From positions 1 through 41,909 of the IMG/VR virus record IMGVR_UViG_3300042475_005476: a stretch of DNA of 41,909 nucleotides. One strand, 5' to 3'. Shown here piece by piece: positions 8,501-16,097 of the stretch (position 1 is the stretch's first letter; every line of letters begins with the position of its first letter). A model generated the notes under the pieces. The model saw only the letters and a program-made list of their open reading frames with translations. It did not search any database and was not told where the DNA came from. Source of the stretch: a virus. A program made the position numbers and the translations under genes.

Positions 8501-10159
8501 AATAATAACTTGCCCGCTAGTATCATATACTGTTATAACAGGATATTGAGTGCCAAGATTATGGGCGAAAGACCATGTAGTAGCTGCTGTAGATTGATTT
8601 AAAAAGGCAGAGTCTGACCCACCTCCTCCTCCACCACCTCCATTAACAACATTTATAGCCCAAGAGGCAGTACCAAAAAATCCTACACCTGAGAATGAAG
8701 ATGAAATAGCATTTGTTGTAGTATTACCTGCATCTGTTACTTGTTGTAAAGTACCTACACCTGAAGCTAATGAAGCGAGGGAGGCAGAAACACTTGGAAA
8801 TCCTGTTATTCTTAAATCACTTCCTGTTATACCTCCGCTGGCGCTAATGATTGAACTTGTAACATTAGTAGCAAACAAATTAGAAGTAAAAAGATTAGGA
8901 ATGCTAGCATCATAAATAGTCCCAGCACCAGAAAAACTCCATCCAAATATACTACTATAAGTTATTCCTATAGCATTAGCTATATCCCCAGTACTACCTG
9001 TGAACATAACTAAAGCCTGGTTAGTAGGAAGTACACCACTACCTACTTCAATATAAGGAACAGAACCAGTAGGTAAAGTTCTTACTCTCCCTACAGAATC
9101 AACAATTAAAAGATTATTATAATTTCCTGTAGTTCCTACTGAGAGGTTTGGTAATTCTAAAATAGCACCACTTAATCTTACAGTGTTACTAGCAGAGATT
9201 TGACTTGTGGTAAGATCACCAGACATCCCTAAACTTCCAGTTACTATAACAGAACCGTTTACATCAAGGGCAGCCCCAGAACTAGATTTTCCTACTCCAA
9301 TTCTAGGGCTATTTCCTGATCTTGAAATGAATAACATTTCTCTTAAATCATTCTTTCCTACAGATATAGATAAACTTGAACTATCCGGAGCTATAGTAAA
9401 TTTAACACTAGCACTTGCGACAGGAGATAACAAGGCCCCACTAGGGTTAAATTGCATCGAGTTACTTTCAAACATATAAAATCCTCCATCTCCTAAAACA
9501 AAACCAGGAGAGGCAGGTGGAATTACAAATCCATCAGTATATAATTTAGTTTGCCCTGTATCAGCTTCAGTTATACCATATAAAGTTTTTCTTATCTTTA
9601 AACTCCCAGCGTAAACCTCACCCGCGATAAAACTATCATAATCATCAATTCCAGCATGGGAATATGCAACACCAGTATCTAAAGTAATAGCATTTTTTCC
9701 CCCAAACCCTAAAATAATAAAAGGTTCATTTGGTTCAGCTGCTTTAGCATTAGTAAATAATTCTCTACCATCTTTTAAAATATGACTTCCTGAGGGTTGG
9801 GATGGTTCGGGATCAAGTTCTCCTACTCTAAGGCTAACAGGTCTATCAGAAAGAGTATTATCATTATAATGTTTAATAGATGTAGCCAATAAATAACCTG
9901 AGGAAGAAGCAAATCCCGCTATAGAGTTGGGGGTACTGTCCCAAAAAAGGTTATTATTAACAGTTAAATTATTAACAATAGCTGTACTACCACTTAAATA
10001 AGAAGAAGATACAGCTCTTATAGCCCAACTTGAAGTACCAAATAGAGAACCAGTAAATTGACTAGCACTTATAACAGAAGCTGTTATAGAATTAGATACA
10101 CTTAAAGTGTTTAGGGCAGCATCACTGCCTGAAAGGATGACTTTTTTCCAACTTGGCAT
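5555..10159 (-). CDS. giant repeat-rich tail fibre protein, 1534 aa
   Basis: The largest fibre gene. The N-terminus MPSWKKVILSGSDAALNTL matches that of the fibre at 12777-15284 (MAEWKKVIVSGSNAELNSI) and is likely the anchoring segment. The body is Ser/Thr/Gly/Ile-rich with repeated TGSLFGTSSWA, LTASF and ITFTKGD..TFNITVNTGS units. A module around residues 625-830 (GGFEALGNKGS, NHHNFLKIGN, EMVDV..) is homologous to part of the 781-residue fibre. Residues of about 1157-1330 repeat the ASWA..NALTASF block shared with the gene at 1630-3213. Poly-Gly hinges separate segments. No peptidase, pectate-lyase or chaperone motif is seen, and the C-terminus (GSWTIKTIVRGI) is plain. Very likely a long adsorption fibre; receptor unknown. 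Confidence 0.75.
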   Translation of the reverse strand: MPSWKKVILSGSDAALNTLSVSNSITASVISASQFTGSLFGTSSWAIRAVSSSYLSGSTAIVNNLTVNNNLFWDSTPNSIAGFASSSGYLLATSIKHYNDNTLSDRPVSLRVGELDPEPSQPSGSHILKDGRELFTNAKAAEPNEPFIILGFGGKNAITLDTGVAYSHAGIDDYDSFIAGEVYAGSLKIRKTLYGITEADTGQTKLYTDGFVIPPASPGFVLGDGGFYMFESNSMQFNPSGALLSPVASASVKFTIAPDSSSLSISVGKNDLREMLFISRSGNSPRIGVGKSSSGAALDVNGSVIVTGSLGMSGDLTTSQISASNTVRLSGAILELPNLSVGTTGNYNNLLIVDSVGRVRTLPTGSVPYIEVGSGVLPTNQALVMFTGSTGDIANAIGITYSSIFGWSFSGAGTIYDASIPNLFTSNLFATNVTSSIISASGGITGSDLRITGFPSVSASLASLASGVGTLQQVTDAGNTTTNAISSSFSGVGFFGTASWAINVVNGGGGGGGGSDSAFLNQSTAATTWSFAHNLGTQYPVITVYDTSGQVIIPQEIDGEDTNNLKIYFPTSQSGYATAVGGTSALTYYSQSLTTASVNLNTITFTKGDSSTFNITVNTGSSTITSSFALTASYVNSLRQDVIITGSTYITGGFEALGNKGSKIQLGTYNVGYDIGGLDTFFITGAGLIISGNMPDQNHHNFLKIGNVEMVDVNTAATTNEFLIHNVNTLRITSGSDGGNITTNNQLLKIGGGQFYVYRAGSGDSSGIIQSNGNTTKITDTVLDLFGQSGSYFYIPSTNEITTLNGTDYLMGFATDPSSPGSSLTNKIKANKFIWTTGSNQIISGGLIIIGSTNSSEGFTGSLFGTSSWATNALTASFASTASNISPAISNDSDTRITTANGNGTLNAESLLTFDGTKLSVLYQSGDEGGEILLNKSVTNNSLTGSGITIDSFQNKIRFFEQGGAARGAYIDLTACVGGAGTNLLTGGSGVTINNNVDNYLVTATGTANTLNGEVGLQYSSSILINASRSQFGGAAVADTTHQFRGLSSDTYAGFLIQDPDGEDIFKTEGSIANSTLGVFIGDFNNVSNGTGISIDVANDDILLRGKLVADNTKGITGSLFGTASLASRNILTASVSSNTITFTKGDNTTFNLTINTGSGGGGSVGTLAQVTALGASTTVPITASIISASSFTGSLFGTASWANNALTSSFVNNLNQNLSITGAVILSGSALPELRIIGETQFTGSVGSTGGFTGSLLGTSSWANNARTASFLPVGTYSITSSWATNVLTASFVNNLNQNLAITGAVILSGSGLPELRVIGDSQFTGSIILSGSVSTIGTTSMTGSLVVSTNITASRTFLSGSVGTVSGSTLTVYGSGSAQPVFTVQGSSGELFSVTDSLTGSLFSVNDISGLPILEVFSDNSVLIGSYLDPMLVSTAKVTQTNSGSFTVYRLPTASYDTAFFEYSVRSGSNARVGTIMAIQSASSVNFMETTASQFGSTSAISFAVIITGSNMALTGSSTTGSWTIKTIVRGI
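6170..6690 (-). repeat. fibre-repeat block shared with the gene at 1630-3213
   Basis: Two to three copies of the NNLNQNLSITGAV / LPELR-x-IG / TGSLLGTSSWA / ASF-x-PVGTY unit lie here. The segment of about 6538-6690 is near-identical at DNA level to about 2811-2960 in a different fibre gene, differing only at scattered, mostly silent positions. Confidence 0.78.
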
Positions 10160-10244
10160 TTTTCTGGTTCTCTATCGCGGTTAGATACGAATTAAAATCG
10201 CCTACTTCCCTTTTGGGCCAACAATAGTATTAACACCTATTATA

Positions 10245-10397
10245 TTATTGTTTTACTTCTTGTATTGTAGCTAATTTTTCTTCAAATTTTTTTAAAAGAT
10301 TTGACACTGTATGAGCATCCTTCCCATAAATTTGTACATTATGGATAGCTGCTATTGCAAATTGTATTTCTTGGGGTTCTAATCTAACTTGTAACAT
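10245..10397 (-). CDS. small alpha-helical protein, 50 aa, paralogue of the protein at 15289-15498
   Basis: A short frame between two large fibres, start ATG at 10397 and stop TAA at 10245. The product begins MLQVRLEPQEIQFAIAAI, continues HNVQIYGKDAHTVSNLLKKF and ends ATIQEVKQ. It aligns with the C-terminal half of the 69-residue product at 15289-15498: LE-x-E...A with LEIEEAKYLLALVA, and G-K-D...V...L-K-x-E-E with GQDVQIVYNIALKLQETV. That paralogy plus a promoter-like motif about 30 bases upstream supports a real gene. It is helical with a likely amphipathic C-terminus. Function is unknown; a fibre assembly helper or small regulator are both possible. About 85 bases without a visible feature separate it from the next gene. 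Confidence 0.7.
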   Translation of the reverse strand: MLQVRLEPQEIQFAIAAIHNVQIYGKDAHTVSNLLKKFEEKLATIQEVKQ

Positions 10398-10417
10398 TTT
10401 AACATAAATTTAATTTA

Positions 10418-12763
10418 TTAAGCATATATATAAATATCGCTAGTGTTTGTTTGAATATACATCTGTCCTAAGGAATAATTACCTACTCCTCCATCTCCAA
10501 AATTAACAGGAGCACCTGTAGGAGCAGTTGCTGAAGCGCTAACTGTAACTATGTAATCTGTAGTAGCTCCTGTTGATATAGAAGTAGCATTAGCAGCTAC
10601 AGAACTACTTCGAGCCACCATCCAACGATTAGCTTCTTGATCATAGAAAATAGCAGTACCAAAAGCATCACCAGCACTAGCTGAGGTTTGTATTATAATA
10701 CCTCCTTCATGGGATGGTGTTCCTTTAGACCCACTATTTAATAATATAAATTTATCTTCAATAGCTAAATTTTGAACATTTATAAATGAAGAAGATCCAA
10801 AGAATGAGGCAGTTCCGTTAACTACAAGATTACCATTTAATGTAGTTGTATTACCTGCATAACTACTTATCCCAGCATACCTTGATAAGAAATTTCCAAT
10901 ATTAGTAGTTTGTACTTCATCCTCAACAGAATGGTAAAACATGATTTGGTCAGAAGTAGGACTAGCGGATCCATCTAAGCCATTAGCACTTGTGATTATA
11001 TTAGGTGTTGCCCCATAATTTACACTAAATACATTACTAGCTAGAGATAAACCAACACCAGCAGTATATATAGCATTTAAAGCATGTGAAGCTGTTATAG
11101 CCCAACTTGCTGTCCCTAATAAACTTCCTGTTATACCTCCATTAACAGATAATCCACCTGTCACTATTAAAGCTGAGATACTACCTGATCCTCCTAATAT
11201 TCTTAAAGCATGGATATTACCAGATCCTGAAATTACCTGACCTGCTGAAGAGCCTGTTGATGTTATAAATTTTGATGGAAGGACCCAACCTATAGTTTGG
11301 GCGTTGGAAGATGGGTTAGAATCAAAAGCTAATAAAAAATTTAAATTTGTAGTCTCAGCTGCTTTAATACCTGTTGTATTAGAAGATATAACTGTTGAAG
11401 TTGTACCAACTGTTAATGGGGTGGAGTTGTTTGTACTATAAACTTTAAATGTTCCCTCTTTATGTTCTAATAAAAGACCATTATTAAGTAAATCTTCCCC
11501 ATCACTTAAACCCCCAGACCTAATATAAAATTCATTAACATTATTTATAAAAAATCTATTGGCTGTTGGACTCAAATCATAATCAACTAACTCAGTATTA
11601 CCAATCTTAACAAAATTATGATGGTTGGAAGGGAGATTAGAAGAACTTATTATCAAACCTGACCCAGTTATCCCACTCCCTACAATTCCAACTATATGGG
11701 TTCCTAAATAAGCTCTAGACCCACTAATTCCTTGGGCTTCAAATCCCCCACTTACAAAAACTGATCCTGTAAATTGGGCATCACCTATAACTCTTAATTC
11801 TGGGAGAGAGGAGCCTGATAAGACAACTGCTCCTGTTATTGATAGGTTTTGGTTTAAATCATTAACATATGAAGCAGTAACACCATGTGAAGCACTTACA
11901 ACATTGTTAGCCCAACTAGCAGTTCCAAATAATGATCCTGTAAAACCTTGAGTAGCTATAACATTACCTGATACTACTAATTCATTTATATTACCACTTC
12001 CACTTATTAATAATGAACCTGTTATAACAGCGCTGCCTGAAAATGGAAAGCCTGTACCTGATCCTCCTCCCCCTATACTATTATCTTCTATTTGACTTCT
12101 TAATGTTCGGCCTACATATTGATAAACTGTAGCCCAAACATATTGGGTACTTGAAGGAGCAGCTGTATTACTATTAAATATTAAAACACCTGTTTTATAA
12201 TCAAAAGTATAATTAATAGCGTCAACAGATGTATAATCACCTGAACCTGGGGTAGCTGTATTTGAAGTATAAACTTTAATGTTATAGCCTGGGGGGTTAT
12301 CCTCAGCGAAGGCTAAAGATATAGCGGGTGAGCCAAATTTAGGAGATATAAAATCTGTAACTTGGGAAGCATCTATAATTTGTTCAGACACCTCACTTAA
12401 AGATCCAGTTAAGAAAAACCAAGTTTCTTTTTTAGTATCTGTAATAGAAGTTGTAGATCCTGGGGTTAATTGTTTTCTATACCAAAATTTTAATATAGGT
12501 AAATCATCTTGGCCTGCTAAAGTTGGGTCAGTGCGACTAGCTGATACTATAAAACCATTTTGAGAAGAACCACTAAAAGGTAAACTTGAACTAGGAATAT
12601 ACCTATCATCTGTAAAAATTTCATCAGAACTGATAGCTAATGTTGAGGTAAAAGCTTCTTGAGAATCAGCCAAACCTATTGTTCCTCCTGCTAAAGAGAT
12701 AGGAACTGTAAATCTTCTATCTTGGAGTTTTCTATTACTAAATGAAGCACTTACAAAAGCCAT
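10418..12763 (-). CDS. tail fibre protein, 781 aa
   Basis: Residues 1 to about 230 form a non-repetitive N-terminal domain (MAFVSASFSNRKLQDRRFTV, then YTSVDAINYTFDYKTGVLIF and YVWATVYQYVGRTLRSQIED). This could be a baseplate-docking domain, with the YTFDYKTGVLIF stretch resembling beta-structured attachment modules. After GGGGSGTG the shaft repeats begin (TGSLFGTASWANN, NDLNQNLSITGAV, LPELRVIGDAQFTGS). A module at about 300-515 with SNHHNFVKIGN and FEAQGISGS is homologous to one in the 1534-residue fibre. The C-terminal part contains LAIEDKFILLNSGS and EGGIIIQTSAS..FYDQEANRWMVA, a pattern known from other phage fibre tips. It lies 13 bases after the 835-residue fibre gene. Receptor unknown. 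Confidence 0.75.
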   Translation of the reverse strand: MAFVSASFSNRKLQDRRFTVPISLAGGTIGLADSQEAFTSTLAISSDEIFTDDRYIPSSSLPFSGSSQNGFIVSASRTDPTLAGQDDLPILKFWYRKQLTPGSTTSITDTKKETWFFLTGSLSEVSEQIIDASQVTDFISPKFGSPAISLAFAEDNPPGYNIKVYTSNTATPGSGDYTSVDAINYTFDYKTGVLIFNSNTAAPSSTQYVWATVYQYVGRTLRSQIEDNSIGGGGSGTGFPFSGSAVITGSLLISGSGNINELVVSGNVIATQGFTGSLFGTASWANNVVSASHGVTASYVNDLNQNLSITGAVVLSGSSLPELRVIGDAQFTGSVFVSGGFEAQGISGSRAYLGTHIVGIVGSGITGSGLIISSSNLPSNHHNFVKIGNTELVDYDLSPTANRFFINNVNEFYIRSGGLSDGEDLLNNGLLLEHKEGTFKVYSTNNSTPLTVGTTSTVISSNTTGIKAAETTNLNFLLAFDSNPSSNAQTIGWVLPSKFITSTGSSAGQVISGSGNIHALRILGGSGSISALIVTGGLSVNGGITGSLLGTASWAITASHALNAIYTAGVGLSLASNVFSVNYGATPNIITSANGLDGSASPTSDQIMFYHSVEDEVQTTNIGNFLSRYAGISSYAGNTTTLNGNLVVNGTASFFGSSSFINVQNLAIEDKFILLNSGSKGTPSHEGGIIIQTSASAGDAFGTAIFYDQEANRWMVARSSSVAANATSISTGATTDYIVTVSASATAPTGAPVNFGDGGVGNYSLGQMYIQTNTSDIYIYA
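10426..10440 (-). promoter_or_regulatory. CGATATTTATATATA motif upstream of the 50-aa gene
   Basis: The coding strand carries GATATTTATATATATG inside the last codons of the 781-residue fibre, about 30 bases before the ATG at 10397. The core TATTTATA is the same as in the other motif copies, although here coding constraint could also explain it. Confidence 0.35.
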
Positions 12764-12776
12764 TTATTCTGTATTT

Positions 12777-15284
12777 TTATGATGAATAGGTTATTTTTGT
12801 TATTGGAGAAGCATCACCTCTATATCTCACTACAACATAAAATTTAGGATATGTAGCATTTAAGGTCATACCTTGACCAGCGTTAACTAATATAGTATAA
12901 ACTGAGTTAGATCCTGCTATTGTTTTAGAAGATCCATTATTACCAACAATATTCATAGTTGTTGTAAATGGATTTTTAATATTATCAGTAATTGTACTTC
13001 CTATACCTATATTTTCAACATTTTGATTTATATCAAATAAAGTACTAAAAGAACTACTCATAACAAGACCTAAAGCTATTTTATTATTTGATGTAGAATC
13101 CCAATTTACTACATCATTAGTACTATTAATATTATTAAAAGTTAAAGTAAAACTATTAATAGTAGTAGATGTACCTGTATTAAACTCTCGTATATACCAA
13201 TAATAATTATCAGTATGATAATAATCAGAACCATACCAATAAGCTCTACCTGAGGTAGCCGCCCCAGGGGCTATTAAATAGCCAGGCTTAACTTGGAGAG
13301 CTCTAGGAACTGCATTTACTAATCTTGAGCTACTATTAAATACATTAGCTGCTGTTAATAAATTCATACTAGCAGCATCACTAGCTCTGCTAGCACCATT
13401 TAATTGAACTCTTCTAGATTCATCTTGGAAGTTTTCAACAATATTAGTTGAAGTACTAAAAACAGGATTATGAAAAGCCATAGATCCTGATGATGAAGGT
13501 TGACCAAAAGCACCAGCGTCATGATAATTAAAAACATTAGTTCTAAGAGCACTAATACCAGGTCTTCCTCCTGATCCTGTAGTTGATATAGTAAAAGTAG
13601 TAGGAGATATATTTGTAGCTCCTATATTAGTACCTCCACTAACAGTTAAAGTTATAGAGCCTGATATTCTTCCTATATCATTATAAAAAGGAATACTCCC
13701 TACTGCCCTAACAGTCCCAGTTGAACTATAGATTCTATCAGCTGAAGATATTGTAGCCTGATTATTAGTTACAGTTGTAGAACCTGTGACTGGAAAATTA
13801 CTACTACCTGAAGATATAGAGGTTGATATAAATCCTGAAGTTACAGAGGATGAAAATAATGTACCCCCTAAGTAAGTAGGACTAAATAAATCATTAACAC
13901 TCATAGATATCCCCCAAGTAGCCCTTGTTAAATAAGGAGCCCCAGATAAACTATTAGAGACAGCTGTAAGAGAACCAGACCCTATATTTGTAAAACTTAC
14001 AGTTTGGAGAGGAACACTTATACTACTTAAAGGAGCCCAAAATATTATGCTTTGAGTAGTATAATAAGTAGCACCTATAGGTGGAGTTGAACCAGAATTT
14101 ACAGCTATAGAAGCTGAGACTTCATACCATCCGGAAGAACTAACACTTGTTCTGGAAAACCCAGCTATATTGTTGTTTGAAGTATTAAATATTGAAGAAG
14201 TAAAAGATTTATCAAATCTTCCATCTTGATATGAAGGAGGTATAATAGTTGGATTAACTGTTTGTATTATACCTAATTTAATTCCTGTAGTATTATCAAT
14301 TCCATTAGTATTACTACTAATTGTAGAGACTGATGTAGAAGTAGCTGTGGTTAAAGCTCTTTTAGAAAGAGTAGAAGATAAAGCACTAGATGCACTTATA
14401 TATCTAAAAGTTATTCCTCCTGAAATGAATAAAGAAGTTAAAGTGGCACTATTAACTGTTGTTCCTGTTCCAAAAAGTAAAGGATCAACAGAAGAACTAA
14501 CAGAAGTATTTCCAGAGGCTGTGCTTGAAAAACTTAAATTATAAGCAGATTGAGTATATATAGTTAAACCTGGGAAAAGAGGATATCCATTTCCTGTTAA
14601 ACTTTGGCTAGATAAATAGATTATATCTTGGTTACTAGATATAAGCCCAAAATCTTGAGGAACATAACCAAACCCTATAGACGAAGAAACCCCAGTAAAT
14701 AAAGAACTAGTATTGATACCAGAATATACTTTAGTATTAGGAGTAGCATCTGGGGCAGAAGAACTTAGTAAACCTGCTATAAATCTTAATATTTCAGATG
14801 TATCTGTATTAGCTGTAAAATTATTAAAATAAGATCCATTTAAATTAGCTTTCCAAGCATTTGAAGTAGGATATCCTACATTATGATTATAAAAATAAGC
14901 TGATTGGCTAACAACTAAGGCATAATTATTAGTACTTTGAGTAGCTACCCCCTGTATATAAGAAGGAGCAGCTAATAAAGATGAAGCTCCTGTTATTGAT
15001 AAATTAGAGGGATCTATAGTTGTAAGACTTTCAGACCCAGCTGTTGTAATGTATTCTTCAAAAAAAGAATCTCCACCACCCCCTCCATAAGACCCAGTTT
15101 GGAAAAATTTACCAGTACCAGGATCATATACAACAGTTTTAAAACTGGTATTATCATTAATACTTAAACTAGCAAATAAATTACCACTAGAGCTAATATG
15201 GCTACCTGTGATAGCTCCTCTAGCAAATATACTATTTAACTCAGCATTAGAACCTGATACTATTACCTTTTTCCACTCAGCCAT
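12777..15284 (-). CDS. Ser/Thr-rich tail fibre or adhesin-like protein, 835 aa
   Basis: The N-terminus MAEWKKVIVSGSNAELNSI is shared with the 1534-residue fibre. It is followed by TVVYDPGTGKFFQTGSYGGGGGD, closely like VVYDITTQQLFYTGAYGGSGGD in the 176-residue protein at 15524-16054, so these proteins share an anchoring module. The remaining 750 residues are extremely rich in Ser, Thr, Asn and Ile with beta-strand alternation and few charges, lacking the ASWATNALTASF repeats of the other fibres. No enzymatic motif is visible. The composition suits an elongated beta-structured fibre. It begins four bases after the stop of the small 69-residue gene. A fibre or baseplate spike role is inferred from composition and neighbours. 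Confidence 0.65.
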   Translation of the reverse strand: MAEWKKVIVSGSNAELNSIFARGAITGSHISSSGNLFASLSINDNTSFKTVVYDPGTGKFFQTGSYGGGGGDSFFEEYITTAGSESLTTIDPSNLSITGASSLLAAPSYIQGVATQSTNNYALVVSQSAYFYNHNVGYPTSNAWKANLNGSYFNNFTANTDTSEILRFIAGLLSSSAPDATPNTKVYSGINTSSLFTGVSSSIGFGYVPQDFGLISSNQDIIYLSSQSLTGNGYPLFPGLTIYTQSAYNLSFSSTASGNTSVSSSVDPLLFGTGTTVNSATLTSLFISGGITFRYISASSALSSTLSKRALTTATSTSVSTISSNTNGIDNTTGIKLGIIQTVNPTIIPPSYQDGRFDKSFTSSIFNTSNNNIAGFSRTSVSSSGWYEVSASIAVNSGSTPPIGATYYTTQSIIFWAPLSSISVPLQTVSFTNIGSGSLTAVSNSLSGAPYLTRATWGISMSVNDLFSPTYLGGTLFSSSVTSGFISTSISSGSSNFPVTGSTTVTNNQATISSADRIYSSTGTVRAVGSIPFYNDIGRISGSITLTVSGGTNIGATNISPTTFTISTTGSGGRPGISALRTNVFNYHDAGAFGQPSSSGSMAFHNPVFSTSTNIVENFQDESRRVQLNGASRASDAASMNLLTAANVFNSSSRLVNAVPRALQVKPGYLIAPGAATSGRAYWYGSDYYHTDNYYWYIREFNTGTSTTINSFTLTFNNINSTNDVVNWDSTSNNKIALGLVMSSSFSTLFDINQNVENIGIGSTITDNIKNPFTTTMNIVGNNGSSKTIAGSNSVYTILVNAGQGMTLNATYPKFYVVVRYRGDASPITKITYSS

Positions 15285-15288
15285 TTAA

Positions 15289-15498
15289 TTAATTATTTAA
15301 ATTTTTTACAGTCTCTTGCAATTTTAAAGCTATGTTATAAACAATTTGAACATCTTGACCTTTAAAATCAGAACGAGCTACTAAAGCTAAAAGATATTTA
15401 GCTTCTTCAATTTCTAATTGTGGAACTTTAATTTCTTGGGTTAAAGATTCTTGAGTAGACTCTTTCGCTGCTTGTTTTATTTCTTGAAATGTTGACAT
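15289..15498 (-). CDS. small alpha-helical protein, 69 aa, start revised
   Basis: The frame can open at 15549, but that start lies inside the preceding gene. The ATG at 15498 (MSTFQEIKQAAKESTQESL) is preferred because it follows the upstream TAA and a copy of the recurring AATATTTATAA motif. The product is helical and charged, with LEIEEAKYLLALVARSDFKG and VQIVYNIALKLQETV in its second half. The second half is related to the 50-residue product at 10245-10397. No domain is recognised. Sitting between a short fibre-like gene and a long fibre, it may be a tail-fibre assembly factor; an unrelated regulatory role is equally open. Confidence 0.68.
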   Translation of the reverse strand: MSTFQEIKQAAKESTQESLTQEIKVPQLEIEEAKYLLALVARSDFKGQDVQIVYNIALKLQETVKNLNN

Positions 15499-15511
15499 GA
15501 AACTTAATATT

Positions 15512-15528
15512 TTATTATAAATATTATT
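15512..15528 (-). promoter_or_regulatory. TAATATTTATAATAAA motif before the 69-aa gene
   Basis: The coding strand reads CCAATAATATTTATAATAAA; the first TAA is the stop codon of the upstream gene. The core TATTTATA is at 15516-15523, 18 bases before the chosen ATG at 15498. It is one of the best matches to the recurring motif and helps decide the start. Confidence 0.5.
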
Positions 15529-16054
15529 GGAAACCAAAATAATATTCATTATCTTTATAAATTATACCACCGGTTACCGCTGTTGGGAAACTACTAGTAG
15601 GCATTAAAGTGAATACACCTTGGTTATCAACTTTTACTTTAGTTATACCTGATTTTTTGATAAGGAATATATCTTCGTTATTATATTGGTCAACTGTTAG
15701 TGATGAAGTTATTATTACATCTTTACTATCTTTGTTAACAATATTATCATTTATTAATTCCCAATAACCAGGGTCACCACTACCTGTATCAATTGTTATA
15801 TTAAATTGGGAATTATCACCTTTGGTAAAAGTAATTACATTAAGGTTAGCTGAAGCAGTTTTAAGGAGAGAACTTGTTAAAAAGGAACCAGATATAATAA
15901 TATCCCCCCCACTTCCTCCATAAGCCCCAGTATAAAATAACTGTTGGGTAGTTATATCATAGACAACAACACCATCGGTTATCCCTGCTCCATCAAATGA
16001 AAGGGAACCAAATAATGATGGATATCCTAAATCTATTCTAAACCTTTCAGCCAT
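15524..16054 (-). CDS. short fibre-like protein, 176 aa
   Basis: A 176-residue protein beginning MAERFRIDLGYPSLFGSLSF, then GVVVYDITTQQLFYTGAYGG, a module shared with the 835-residue fibre. The middle has LLKTASANLNVITFTKGDNSQF, matching the ITFTKGD..TFNITVNTGSG unit of other fibres. The C-terminal part contains KDSKDVIITSSLTVDQYN and ends GGIIYKDNEYYFGFQ. It resembles a truncated or short-tail-fibre member of the local fibre family, perhaps a connector between baseplate and longer fibres. It is preceded by a promoter-like motif, so the fibre cluster may begin its own transcript here. No enzymatic motif is visible. Confidence 0.65.
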   Translation of the reverse strand: MAERFRIDLGYPSLFGSLSFDGAGITDGVVVYDITTQQLFYTGAYGGSGGDIIISGSFLTSSLLKTASANLNVITFTKGDNSQFNITIDTGSGDPGYWELINDNIVNKDSKDVIITSSLTVDQYNNEDIFLIKKSGITKVKVDNQGVFTLMPTSSFPTAVTGGIIYKDNEYYFGFQ

Positions 16055-16069
16055 TTATTGAGTTGGGTT

Positions 16070-16087
16070 TAGTAATAAATATTAAAA
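16070..16087 (-). promoter_or_regulatory. TTTTAATATTTATTACTAAA motif at the head of the fibre cluster
   Basis: The coding strand carries CTTTTAATATTTATTACTAA in the 43-base gap between the 194-residue gene and the 176-residue fibre-like gene, about 20 bases before the ATG at 16054. It matches the recurring motif and is placed where a transcript for the whole fibre cluster could start. Confidence 0.5.
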
Positions 16088-16097
16088 GATACCATAT

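Noticed and set aside
15499-15549. Upstream start for the 69-residue gene (MNIILVSNN...)
   Set aside because: It overlaps the end of the preceding gene and the extra residues are translated from the AT-rich motif; the internal ATG at 15498 aligns better with the leader.
26-16054. Diversity-generating retroelement acting on the fibres
   Set aside because: No reverse transcriptase gene and no template/variable repeat pair with adenine-specific differences was seen; repeats are ordinary fibre units.
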